A stretch of 64,000 bases of DNA from Myrmaecium sp. VS I D KN 1 (Eukaryota; Ascomycota; Dothideomycetes; Valsariales; Valsariaceae): contig JADQAV010000009.1 in the NCBI GenBank assembly GCA_019775845.1, positions 1,426,001 to 1,490,000 of the forward strand, in the 5' to 3' direction. Each line of letters starts with the position of its first letter. Within the stretch, counting starts at the first letter, position 1. The notes below the pieces were generated by a model that worked only from the letters and a program-made list of their open reading frames with translations, made no database searches and was not told the DNA's origin. A program made the translations under genes and the position numbers. This document shows, in pieces, positions 50,731-62,330 of the stretch.

Positions 50731-51932
50731 TTAGGTAGAAGTAGGCGGGGAGGAAGTGAGCGACATGGCCGCCAGCTTTTCCTCGACGCGCTTGACGACT
50801 TCGGGATCGAATTCCTTCTTGGGCTTCTTAGGTCTGTCGAGGGGAGGTCATCAGGTTAGCATCGCCTTCAAGCTATTGCTAGGACTTCATCAATCACTTA
50901 CGGATCTCTCTTGCACGTCTGGCACCGCTGATGCTGGCACTGCGGGCACGTCTTCATCCCATCCTTGAACAGCGCCGAGCAGTTCTCGCACGTCCACCGC
51001 ACCCGCCGTCGGGGCTTCTTCCACACCCGCTCGGGCACGTGCCGCACCGGTTCCGGCTCGGCCGGGGCGTCGCCCGGGTAGCCGTGCGGCCACTTGGCCA
51101 GCTTCGCCGGGTCCCGCGGGCACTTGGTGCAGCGGATGTGGTGGCAGTTGGTGCACTGGGTCGCCGTGGGCGGGACGAATTCGGTGTGGCATTTGTGGCA
51201 GGTGCGGTGGATCCGCTGCCTAGGCGGGTGGTAGATGAGCTCGCCGCCGGTCTTGCTGGTGATGGTCAACAGCGGCTGGTGCCTCTTCTTCTTGGTCGCG
51301 TCGGCGGCCGCGCCCTCCTTGCCCTTGCCCTTGGCGGCGGCAGCGGCGCCGCCAGCGGTGGCGCCAGCGTCCTTGGGCTTCTTCGGCGGGTAACGGGGAC
51401 ACTTCTTGCAGCGCTTGTGCTCGCACTTGGCACAGATCCGGTCGGGACCAAAGGTGGTGTTGCAGCGGTGGCAGGTGCGGTGGACGCGCATCCGGATCGG
51501 CTTCTCCACCCGCTGGACGTTGATGGGCGGGCTGGTGATCCACTCGTGCGGCTCGAGGGTGAGGCCGTACTTCTCAAACAGGGCACGAGCACGCTCCTGT
51601 TGGACAGTGGTCCTGCCGTACATGATGGGTTTCGGCTGCTCAGGCTTCTTGACCTCGGCGGTCTTGACGGGAGCCTCACTGCGGCGCGTTAGTGGCCCGG
51701 TTGCAGCACGATCGCGGTCGGAACGGTGAGAGGGATACCTCTTGGCAGGCTCGCGCTTGGTGGTCGTGGTCGTCGTGGTGGTTCCACGAGGCTGGCTGCC
51801 GGCGGTCTCGGTCGTGGGCACGCTCTTGCTGGAACTTCCCCTCCTCCACACGCTGCTCAATCTCTTCACATACTTTCCAATGCTCTTCCTCCTCTCGTCG
51901 GTCGGACTTCCAGGGGCAGCGGTGGAGCTCAT
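50731..51932 (-). CDS. Uncharacterised fungal protein with three six-cysteine modules
   Basis: Function unknown; probably binds zinc. Spliced length is 357 residues. Exons on the minus strand: 51932-51739, 51678-50902, 50833-50731. The N-terminus has a basic, amphipathic segment (RRKSIGKYVKRLSSVWRR), then a Thr/Pro-rich linker and the conserved-looking VQQERARALFEKYGLTLEPHEW block (split by me at 20 residues). Three copies follow of C-x2-C-x(9-11)-C-x2-C-x4-C-x2-C, each preceded by an Arg-rich strand and followed by a basic PRxPxK-like tail: CHRC...CAKC...CKKC, CHKC...CTNC...CTKC, CENC...CPQC...CQTC. I recall similar unnamed proteins across Pezizomycotina. The 60-bp first intron (51679-51738) has a CTAAC branch point, is in frame and has no stop. 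Confidence 0.85.
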
Positions 51933-53600
51933 CGTGCCGGCAAGTGGACGGGAAGGATTCCTTGGGGGCGCGGGCGGGCGGTAGTGGTGGTGGTGGTGGT
52001 GGTAGTGGAAGGATGTCGGATCGAAGAGGAAGGGATGGCGGCGGCGAGGTCGAGATCAAGGATGATGGCGAAGGGCGGGTGGCACAACGGTGTCGCTTCG
52101 CTCCCACGAATGAAGACGGCGGTGGTACAGGGTGGCAAGGGCGGATGGGTATTGGCAGGTCGGCGTGCGGGCGGCAACCGGGGCAGGCTTGGGGAGGGGC
52201 GTGAGACGGCGACAGGAGGTCGGGAGACCGAGGGAGTGGTAAGAGCAGCTTTGACACGTCTTACCGAACCACACGGGGAATCGGGAGGGCTAGGCGAGAG
52301 CGGAGAGGAGAGTAGGACGGCCACGGCGGTCTCTCTCGTTCGGTGGGATTGCGGATATGGGGAGGATCGGTCTGACAGCGAGTGTCGCGGTTGTTGTTGT
52401 CGTCGTCGTCGTCGTCGCAGTGGTGGTGATGGCAGCGATCGCAATAGTCGCAGTGGTCAGTCACTCCCTGGCCGTTGTCGCCCTCTCTCTCTGGTCGCGG
52501 GGCAGAGAGGGATGAGAGGGAAGAAGAGAGGTTGAATGGCAGTGCCAGCTCAGGACCAGCAGCGGATGGGTGCAGGGAGGCGTCAAACGGCGACAGGTGA
52601 CGGTCGTCTGAAGAGGCGGGAGGGTTCAGGCGTTAAGTAACCTCAGCAGGGCCCCCGTTCGGTCGGGGTGTCCGGGCTGTCGGGGTGCGCGGGCGGGTGC
52701 GCGGGTGTGCGGGTGCGAGCGAGCGTGCGAGCAGTGTGCGAGGGTGGAGGGAGCGAGGGTGTGCGCGGGGGTCAGACGATTTCCCATCAGACGACGGGCC
52801 GGCCGTGGAACGGGGGATGGGTGGAAGAGGGAGGGGGGGGAACGAAGGGAGGGGGTGGAACGAAGGGAGGGGGGAGGGGAGTGGAATTGGAGGGTGTGCA
52901 CGACCGAAGGTACCCAGCACCAGCACGACCATGAGGCACTAAAAATCCCAGCAGCATTGACCGGACACCGGCTATTCAACCATCTCTGGCACTAGTAGTT
53001 CCTCCAACGGTTTCTTGCCTGCCTTGGCACGAGGAAGACGACGAAGAAGAAGAACAAGAAGAAGCGAGAAAAGGGAGAGAGTTGGAAGCGCGAGAGGGAG
53101 AAGAGGGAGGGACCGAACTGTACAGAGGGAGAAAGCAGGCCCGGTGGAGGGAGAATGGAGAATGGAGGGGCGGTGCTACAAGGTTGCGAAACCAGACTGC
53201 CGGGTCAAGCGCCTGGCGCACCCTCTTGTCTCTCCAGAACGGGAGCTGGGAAAGAAGTGTGGGAAGGGATGGATGATGGGAATGGTGGGTTGGTAAGGTA
53301 TGGATTGTGGGCATTGGTGGGGATACAATAGGTGGGAAATGCAATGGTGCTGGTGAGTGGTTCCAAGTCCTGCTGGTGCTGGTGCTGGAGTTGCTGCTGA
53401 GCTGGTCCTGGTGTGGTGTGGGTTGGGTTTCGCGACCGACCGGGCATGGATGCTCGCTGGGAGCGGTCAAGACGCTCGGATCGGTTAGGCTGACGGGTAA
53501 GGTTCGGTTGGTGAGAATAGGCGGGGGGGAGGGGAGGGGGGTGATGTCTGCATATGTCTCCTAGGCGGGCTGCCAAATAAAAACCATTGGAACTGATGAA
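51933..53600 (-). promoter_or_regulatory. Promoter/leader side of the cysteine-module gene, repeat-rich
   Basis: Simple-sequence blocks lie directly upstream of the start: GGT repeats at about 51983-52010, TCG/GTC repeats at about 52395-52425, alternating GC-rich sequence at about 52685-52745 and long G runs at about 52829-52880. Overlapping open frames on both strands are caused by these repeats. No protein-coding gene is supported. Confidence 0.45.
52829..52880 (+). repeat. G-run tandem repeat, possible G-quadruplex
   Basis: Runs of 5-8 G are separated by AACGAA in about three copies of a GGAACGAAGGGAGGGGG-like unit. Four or more G tracts within about 50 bases meet the usual G-quadruplex pattern. 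It lies about 0.9 kb upstream of the minus-strand start at 51932. Confidence 0.7.
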
Positions 53601-56600
53601 TGTTCACCCACCGAACAAGTCATCAACTTCAGCATGCAGCGCAAATCGCCATAACGGTGGTCTTCTCGAGTCAGGATGGGGGGGTGGCTCGGATGGCATT
53701 CTACAACAGACAGCACGATACTTACCAAAGGACACACACACTGGCAATCAGCATCTGTTTCCATTCACACCCCATCCCCGGGACACCCCCCCCCCTCATT
53801 TTGCACAAAACCCCTTCCCCCACCTTGCCTTTGCACACTCACGCTATATATGTATACATACATAAACAACCTCCTGCCATTCCCCTCCTGCGATTTGTGC
53901 ACCTCAAGGCATGCACATTCCTCAAGGAAAACCATACATACAGCACTGCACTGTACCTGTCCGCCTACCAACATACCTTACCGCGCACCCCCTTCAATGG
54001 ATGAGCCCCTCTTGCGTCCTCACATGCAGCAAGCTTTCAAAGCGGCGCACCTCAGCCATCGCCATTGCTGGCAGGGCAATTGCAAACCACGCCGCAGGCC
54101 GGCATTAGCAGTAGCAGTAGCAGCAGCAGCATCAATAGCCGCCTAACCTCTCTCCCTCTCTCCCCCGCTAACAAACCCAGGCAGGTCGCCCTCGGTCGGT
54201 AAGGTAAACTTGCGGTTTAGCCTGCCACTCCTAGTACTTAGTGGTGAGTGGGTGTTTCCGTCGTAGGTACCGAGGAAGCGGACGAGAATGGGTTTAGTAC
54301 TACTAGGTAGTCCCCTGTAAACAAAAAAGAAAAAGAAAAAAAAAACGGGGAACCACTGGTACCCGACAAGTCTAACCGACCGGCGCGAACTGCATCCGCA
54401 CGATCGCAGGCAGGCTCGCTCCTTCCTGTTGTGGGATAGGTTGGGTGTGGTTTAGACACCCCCTGACTCTTCCACTTCCCCTTCCCTCGCTGCGCAGGTC
54501 TTTCACCTCCCCTTCTGTTCTGGGTGAGGAGAGTACTTACCTAGGGAGTAGGGGGTTGTTGCCTTCCGCGGAACATTTTGTCCCCTTACTCCCTTACTTC
54601 CTTGATATTATACCGGTTATTCATAATAACTACTACGATGTTGAAACTACTGATGGGATTTTTCATGATGGATGTCGAGTGGTGCAGATTGCCATCTAAC
54701 GACCTCTACTCCTCCACTCTCCTTTTCCCTTCTTTTACCTCCCCGTGTCTCAGGCATCCCTACAGTACCAGCCTGCGAGGTAGGTAACGCAACGTGACGC
54801 GTCGCCGTTGAAAGGTAATATCAGGCATCCTGCTGTACCTCCTCTTCTCTTACCACTCTCCAATTTCAAGTGTGTAGGCAGGCTGAGAACCAGACTTCTC
54901 CGTCTACCTCGATCTAACCTCATCCCTTCATCTCATCTCTCACCGTCGCTCGTCTTCTCGAGGCATGCTGTTTCTTAGAGATAGGAACCCTTCCTTTAAC
55001 TCTGCGATGCAGAAACCCTCCTTCGGGCCGGGGGGGGGCTTGCTGCAGGCACACCGTACAGCGCACACCTACTAAGAAGGTAGGCACGGTGCATACGGTA
55101 AGTCAGGTACTAGTACCTCCTATAACCTTACATACCCCAGACATGTCCAGAACAGCTCGAACAGCTGGAGGAGGTTCTATCATCTGCAAGGGTAGGGGTA
55201 AAGGTACTCCTAGGGTAAGGGTAACTTTAACCTCCTCTCAGGCACCGCAGCAGACCGAAGGTACAGTTGGCAGGCAGGCAGGTAGGCAAGTTGGTTGGTG
55301 AGGGAAATGCCATGCGACGCAACGCGATGCAATGCAGCGCAGCGCAGGCATGTACGCATGCGTGTCGCCGCCTTTTTTTTCTCTCATCCTCAGCACGCTC
55401 TGAGCCAGCGGCGCAGGTGGATGGATGGGCGGATCTTGCGGGTTTTTCTTTTTCGATCTCTCAATCGATCGCACTTGAACGTGTTTATTAGGGGGCTGGC
55501 ATGCGTGTTGGCTCGCTGCACCTACCTACTACTGCTGCTGCATGTATGTATGTTGCTGAGATGGGATGTGGTGGATGTAGGTACAGTATCGTACGCACAC
55601 ACTGTTCGTACATATACTCCGTGCGAACTCGTACGATCCCTCGTCCCTCCTAACCGCTTATAGCTGCGTGGTCTCGTCTCGACTCATCTCGTTGGCGTGT
55701 GTACCGTACACGTACTGTACAGTACATATGCATGCCGAGATACCTACTACTGTGCTGTACCTCGTGGGTGCATGCGCCCGCCGCGAGCGTGCAGGAGATG
55801 TGCTGGTTTGAGCAGGTTTTCGCGATGTATATGGATGTAGGAGGAAACAGTCGTTTTCCTGCGCCTGGGGAGAGAGACAGAGGGAGAGAGCGAGAGTTCG
55901 ACGCGTGGAAGTGGAAGTGGACGGTGGAAAGGCTCAGCCTTTCCCTTCGGATAGGATTAGATGGGGGAGGCAACGAAACTGAAGGCATGAACCTCTTCGA
56001 AATACCTACCATCTTAATCACAAACACCCTCGAATCCCGTCCCATCCACCCCTCCTCTCTTCCCTAGAACCTCGTCCTGTTTCGCACCCGTTAATCCTCA
56101 TCATTTGCACGTACCGGTACATAGGACATCGTAAACTATCCACCGGCCCTGCACCCGCCCTTCCGACTTGGGTACCCACCGAGCGACGGCTACTTCCGTC
56201 CTGTGCAACTCCTAGTACTAGCCGCGTGTGTCCCGGTGTAGTGGGGTGCGGTGGGGTGCAGGTTCAGCGCAAAGACACACCCCCATATATATATGTACGC
56301 ACACATAACAGGAGCTTTGGTGTCCTGCTTGCCTGCCTGTCTGTTTGTTTTTCCTTTCTTCACCCTCCCCAAATTTCCATGCACAGAACCCACCCTATGT
56401 GCCCACATGAAAGGGTCGCGACGTGTGTACAGCCAATGTGTTATAGAGGGTGGAGGGGAGGGGGGCCCGAGCGAAGGGGGCATTGCGGAGAGGAGAGAAA
56501 ATGAGAAGGGCAGGAGCCGCGCGGGTATGTCTTCGGCGTGCACGCGCGTTGTTGGAGGTGTGTCGGGTTGTTGTTTGCTCCGCGGAGCTTGAAAGGGAGA

Positions 56601-59600
56601 GAAAGAGAATGAGGGGGCGGATATTGGAGGTCGATGCACTGCACACTGCACACACTGCACACACTGCCCGTTCGATTGCGATCTTGCGAGTCAGCGGTCT
56701 GTTGGAATTTACCGACGCTTGGTGATGGTGACAATCCGGTGGTAGGTAAGCGTTTGGTGTGTATTGTAGGATGGGTTCCTGTGCCCGTTCCTGTTCCTGA
56801 AGGAAGGGCTGCTGAAGACTTCAGGCCGCCAGCGGAATCTTAATATATCTAGGGCACTGCGAAGGAAGAACTAGAATCAACCCGTCGCAGTAATTTTTGC
56901 GTACGGAGGTACCTACGAACGTCTTCCTCCCATCCATGAATCCATTCCATTCCGTCTCAGCCTATCCCTTCCATCCATCCCATCCGTCAGGACGACATCG
57001 ATTAAGAACGCACTGGGCTCCGGCAATAAAGAACGCCTCCCTTCCAACTGCCGCTGCTCCTTGCTCCCTGCCTGACTCGTACGGACCCGGGCCGCTCTGT
57101 GCTGCGATGTGCGTGGTCCGGGAGTCGGAGAGAAAATAAAAAGGTACAGTAGCTTCCGAACCTACTACACAGACCTCCTGACAGACAAGACGCTTTTTGT
57201 CCGCGGACTGTTGGAATGGATGGAATGAATGGATCGAGTGGCCAGCACTTACACATACGCACGCATTCTCTCTCTCTTTCTATTGCCCCTTCCTTCCATT
57301 TGCTGCCCGACCCGCGAGGCCGTGAGCGACCTGGAAAATTTTAGATGAAAGGGAATTGGATGGGCAGAAGGACCTCAGTTCGCTTGCTCTTCTTCATTCT
57401 CAGCCGGTCGGTCAGTCGGCGGAAACGGGTCACTCCTCCAATCCTCCCTATCCCTATTCCCCCTTCTTCCCGACCGACTCATCAACCACCCCGACACGAC
57501 GATCAGCTCTAGCAGTGACTATCGTCGGTACCTACACTATTCCTGACACGGCAGGAATCGACGTGAGGCGAAGCATTTTGTCGGGAACCTATTTACTGCT
57601 AAGGGGACCCGGTAAGACACACAGGCACGGAAAGACCCGTTGCGTGCCGTTTTCCTTCATGTACTGCTGGATACCCCCCACCCCACCTATCACCCGTCAC
57701 CCCTCCACGCACGCCGTTGTTCGTCGCTTCCCGCGTGAAGAGGGGCTGGGAGAAGGGGGGAGGCTGGGAATGGAAGACAGGGTGACAGCGCGCCGAACGG
57801 TTCTTGTGTCATCCAACCATTCTGCCGGCTCAAAAGATGTTGCAGTTGGAGATAACTGTTTTCTCTGAACCGGGTCAGGCTGTACTCCGTATATGATTCG
57901 AGTTTGTCTTCTCTTTCTTTTCTCCTTCTTCCCTAGTATTCATATCATAACAAGCATCATCATCATCACTGGGATGGAAAAGACGGACCCCTTACCCCCA
58001 CATCCCCAACGCCGCGGGTAGGGCCGCCACTGCCGCTGACACCCTTGTCCCACACACACCCCACCATGCAATATCGACACACCCATACACCCACCGGCAC
58101 AACCCGCTACTCCTTCATCCTTCTCTCTCCTCCCCATCCTCCTACGATCATGTAGTTCCTCTACGTCATCGTCGGATCTAGGTACTGTATCGAGGAGAAT
58201 AGACACCACGTCTCCGACGTCTCTGATGTCCTTTCTCTATTCCGTACATCCCCTTCCACTTCCACTCCATGAACCCCGAACCCTCGCCTTGACACCACCT
58301 TACCCCACCCGCCCAAGAAAGATATAAGGCCGCCTCGAAAGGAAATGGGAGTGAAAAAGCCAAGTCATACTAGACCTCCCAACGCAGCTTGTTCCAGAGA
58401 GGAAAGGAGACGCGAGAGCACCATATTATATCATTTACTAGAGTATATATATGACGGCTGAAGTTCGTGGACAAGGCTGAGGAAGCAAAATCACCGTTAT
58501 CGCTTAGGATCGACTCACCCATCGCGGAAGCAAGTCCGTCTATAAGAAATGAAAGCGGACGGCGTAAGGTTTTCAACTCTTTTCGTCTCTACCTCCCTTC
58601 ATCCAGAAAAGAGCCTTATTTTTGCGCCACAGAAACCTGGAACCAGCTCTCTGGATCAACGGCCATGCCGGAGGAATGAAGAGAGATGAATATACATACG
58701 CTTCGCTGTTGCCGCATGTTCCCTCCGCTCCTTCTTCCTCTCTCTCTCTTTCGATCTCTCTTTGTACTCGTGTACCTGCATCCAGGTACGGTAAGTACAG
58801 TCAGTTCGTAACAAACCCCCCTGTCTGCCCCGATGCGGCGCAGTCGGCTCTTCCCCCGGTCTCTCTGCTATCCTAGAGGACAGGAGAGGGGCTGTTGTGC
58901 ATGCGTGTCCTCTGTAGCACCACCTTCTCCCTCTGCTTGACCGTTTCTTTCGTGTCACTGCCGTTGCCGCCGTGCTATGCTGCTGCTATTGCTGTAGCAG
59001 TTGTCACACACCTGCCGCTTCCCCTGTTTCCGGAACCCCAGTTGTCGTCGTTGGCCTTTTCCAACGGCGGTGTTACTACCTATGGGGGGGGAGGGGACTC
59101 GGTAGATTGATCTGATGCATTTCCATAGTTAAGCTAGCATTGCCGTTTTTGTACAACGGGTGTATGTAGTAGCATCTTCGTGAAAAGGAAAGGGAGAGAT
59201 CGATATAGTTAGCACCGGTAATGATGCCCATGTCGTTCGCGTGGAAGCGGTTTGTATGTCCTTACCGGGTTCCCCGCCCCTAACCCCCTCTTTGCTCTCC
59301 CCTCACGTCAAGCGAGTAGGCGATCGAGCCATCCATCTATCAAAACCGGATCAAGTTTATATTCGATATCGCCTTCCCTCACTTCCCCGGGATGTGTGCA
59401 TGCATACTCGTATGCACACATATGTACAGACAACGGACAGACATGCACCACAACAGGTACAGTACATCAGGTAAAGTCCCAAGCCCAGCACAGGGCGCCC
59501 CTTACCGTACGCGCGCGCCTCTTCCCCTCATAAAACTACCATGCGAAAGAGACAAGAAAAGGCTATGCCCTCCATGCTCTTCGCTGATTATGTAATCATC

Positions 59601-61180
59601 TTCCCACCACTGCACCTGCACGGGGCGACGGGGGTTTTGGGATGGATGGGTCAGTCAGTAGTGGGGTGGGGTAGGTTTCGGGGTTTCAACCCTCGAACTG
59701 CAGTTCACTCCGTCCCTAAGGTTCCTCCCCCCTGGACTGGACCGGGTGCGCGGCTGGGTGCGCGGCTGGGTTGTGCCGCTCGAGGGCGATGGTGAGAGGG
59801 TGAGTGTCTCAGCTATCTGGCTATTTCTATTTCTGGTTTTTTTTGCTTGCTTCTCTTTGCCGTTCCCGCCCCCTGGTGGTGGTGGTGGTGAGTGGAATGG
59901 TGTTTTGAAGGTTTCTCTACTTTTACAAACTTTTCTTTTCGCCTCCCCCTTTTCTCCTCTCTCTTCTTGATACTCATCCTTTGCTCATTCTTGGAGGTGT
60001 CGTGCGTATCTCCGGTGTGCACGTACGACTATCAATAGTCTCGGGAGAAAGAGAGGGGGACTAAGCGCTTGTACCGGAGGCTGCGCATGGAGACTACTCA
60101 CACCATCATTTCGAAAGTGGTTCAGCTATTCGAGGTGTCGTGAGAGCTTTTTGTGATTGGCATGGTCACTGATGGGTGGAAAGCTTGCATCCTCCTCGCT
60201 TGACGACAGAGAGAGGCTCTGCACGTCATTCGATTTCTACGTTTATACCCTCTGCGCTGATCTCCTAGCATCATCATTCTCAATAGTCTCTTTTTCTATT
60301 CTTTCACATCGAGACCCGAAGGCAAAGTGATCGGCCGGCGAGGCTGTGTTGTTAGGCCGACCATATCTTCTTTAAGCACTGATGAGGTGGGTTGTTATAA
60401 GGTATATCAGCCTGTGCTATAACCCGAACCATCTTTTCCTTTCCCCGTTCTTCTTCTTTTCTCGACTCTTTTCGGTTCACGCACGGCGAGCACCTCGATC
60501 ACATCACAGGCTTCGCTCTCGTATGTCGGATATGAGCTATATTGCTTTCCTATATTTCTCATTAGCAAACGGCTTCGCTTCCTCTTTGTCTCTCTGTTCC
60601 GTCGTTGCGGTTATGTCGTCCGATTATTATTGACATTGGTCTTCTGGAGGTCTCATGACCAGTTCTTTTCGTGAAGAGGGGCATCTGTGAGGAAATTGTC
60701 CTTGAATTGTTGGGCGTTTTTGTTGGGCGTCCATAATCTCGTACTAAAGGGGTTGGGGTCAAGCTTTCTCTCGAAGGGCCGGCGATGATGGCAGTGTTTC
60801 AACCCGATGTCCAATACGTCCTGGAGAACGCTTTCCTTTTCCCCCTCTCTCTCTTCCTCCTCTTCTTTTCAACAGTCAGTTGTTCGTGCAGGACTGCTTC
60901 GTCCTCTTTCTTTGGTTCGCGGGATCTTCTTGATTAACGCCGGTCCTCCAGTGCCATCAGTGGATATGGAAATCATTGGCAGCTTGCTTGAGGGAGTTGG
61001 ATGCCTTGAGTTTTCCTTGATGTGCGCAGAGCAATTTACTTTGGCTTATGATAATGTCTGTTTTTCTCAAATTGAATACATCTTCTACGCATGCTGCAGT
61101 CCAGATCAGCACCTCTTTTCACCTGACCAATCCATTCCTCCTCACACTTCAACCCTTCATCTCTATCTTATCACACGTGG
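53601..61180. other. Long gene-poor region
   Basis: About 7.6 kb in which I find no convincing protein gene, RNA gene or transposon. Open frames are short, at most about 170 codons, and lack domains or consistent codon bias. The sequence is rich in CT tracts, short microsatellites (for example GTG repeats near 59876-59890) and GTAC-containing palindromic words such as GTACCTAC and CTAGTAC between about 54200 and 57600. It could be a large regulatory region, unannotated noncoding transcripts, or both. Confidence 0.4.
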
Positions 61181-61485
61181 TTGTTAGACTTCCTTTGTCC
61201 GGCACGTGCAACGACCACATGTGCTTGTCCTACGCAGGCTTCATCCCGGGGGCCATTCACAGCCTTTGTCTCCAATGCCTCAAGGCCGCCCTTTGTCACT
61301 TACAATCGGTTCCTCTCAAACAATGGGCGGCCCTTTCACGACCTCTCCGTCTACCAACCTGGTCTTTATCATGGGAACACGTAAGACAAACCCGATTACC
61401 TGCACCTCACAATCTCGTGTAGAACGGCGGGTGATGGGCATCGAGGCCACGATGAGGACACCGATGTCCTAAGTCCTCGTTCATA
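61181..61485 (+). CDS. Possible small gene fragment (low confidence)
   Basis: A plus-strand frame from about 61184 to 61380 reads GPFTAFVSNASRPPFVTYN and RFLSNNGRPFHDLSVYQPG in its second half, with mostly C-ending codons, unlike its surroundings. A GTAAGA donor follows at 61381. If an intron ends at TAG 61422 (42 bp, very short) the frame continues for about 20 acidic residues to a stop near 61484. No start codon or signal peptide is identified upstream and no family is recognised. It may be chance. Confidence 0.22.
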
Positions 61486-61670
61486 AAGACCTCGCATCTC
61501 CATCTCCATCTTACTTGAACTCCCTAAATCAGAATCAAAAAAGCAACACGCTCATTTCAACAAATCCCCTAACGGTCTTTACCTAGCAACCGGGAACTCG
61601 AAGCAGGACAACTTCTTTCCACACCACCAACAAATCCACTCCACTCCCCCAAACCTCCATCCAACTCACC

Positions 61671-62330
61671 ATGCGACCCAGCACCCTCAGCACCCTCACC
61701 GCCCTCCTCCTCCCCCTCCTCCCGCACACCGTCCACGGCCTCGGCCACGCCCTCCTCATCAACCACTGCCCCTACGACCTACACGTCTGGGACGTCGACC
61801 AAACGATCCTGACCCCGACCGCCCGCATCCTCCGAGGTCACGGCGGCGTGCTGCTCGACTCGCTCCGGCAACCCTGCGAGCAATGCGGGGTGAGCTACAA
61901 GTTCGCGCGGCGCGATGCGGCCGGCGGCGACGCGGCGGCGGCGGTGCCGGTGCCGACCAACATCACCCAGTTCGAGTACGGCGTGGTGACGCAGCCGGCG
62001 CCGCGGGTGTACTACGACATCAGCCTGATCAACTGCGCCGTGGGCGAGGACGCGTCGGCGTGCCCCGGGCACGAGGCCGGGTTGGTCCTGGATGGACCGG
62101 AGGCCGGCGGGATGAAGGGCTGCGTGCCGTTTGTGTGTGAGCCTGGCGCGTATTGTCCCGAGCAGGCGTATTATGTGCCGGTGCCTGGGGTGAGTCAGCC
62201 GGTGGCGACGTGTGATGAGGGGAGCGTGGAGGGCGTGCTGAGGTTTAATCTGTGTAGCTCCCTGGGGCCGGCGATTAAGATGCCGAGGAGGGAGTTGGAG
62301 GGTAGCAGGCCGTTGGATCAGGCGGTGTAA
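61671..62330 (+). CDS. Secreted Bys1-like (thaumatin-fold type) small cysteine-rich protein
   Basis: Predicted extracellular protein related to the Bys1 family, first known from the yeast phase of Blastomyces; molecular role unclear. 219 residues, no intron. A clear signal peptide (about residues 1-23, leucine-rich, ending THVHG-like at PHTVHG) is followed by LGHALLINHCPYDLHVWDVD, the family's opening strand. Cysteines are spread as NHCP, PCEQC, INCAVG, SACPG, KGCVPFVC, AYCPEQ and ATCDEG, which suggests several disulfides. One NIT glycosylation site follows VPVPT. Codon use is strongly GC-rich. It stands alone after the gene-poor block and is convergent with the last gene. Confidence 0.82.
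   Translation: MRPSTLSTLTALLLPLLPHTVHGLGHALLINHCPYDLHVWDVDQTILTPTARILRGHGGVLLDSLRQPCEQCGVSYKFARRDAAGGDAAAAVPVPTNITQFEYGVVTQPAPRVYYDISLINCAVGEDASACPGHEAGLVLDGPEAGGMKGCVPFVCEPGAYCPEQAYYVPVPGVSQPVATCDEGSVEGVLRFNLCSSLGPAIKMPRRELEGSRPLDQAV

Noticed and set aside
57356-57868. 170-codon open frame in the gene-poor block
   Set aside because: Composition follows local CT-rich repeats; no conserved motif.
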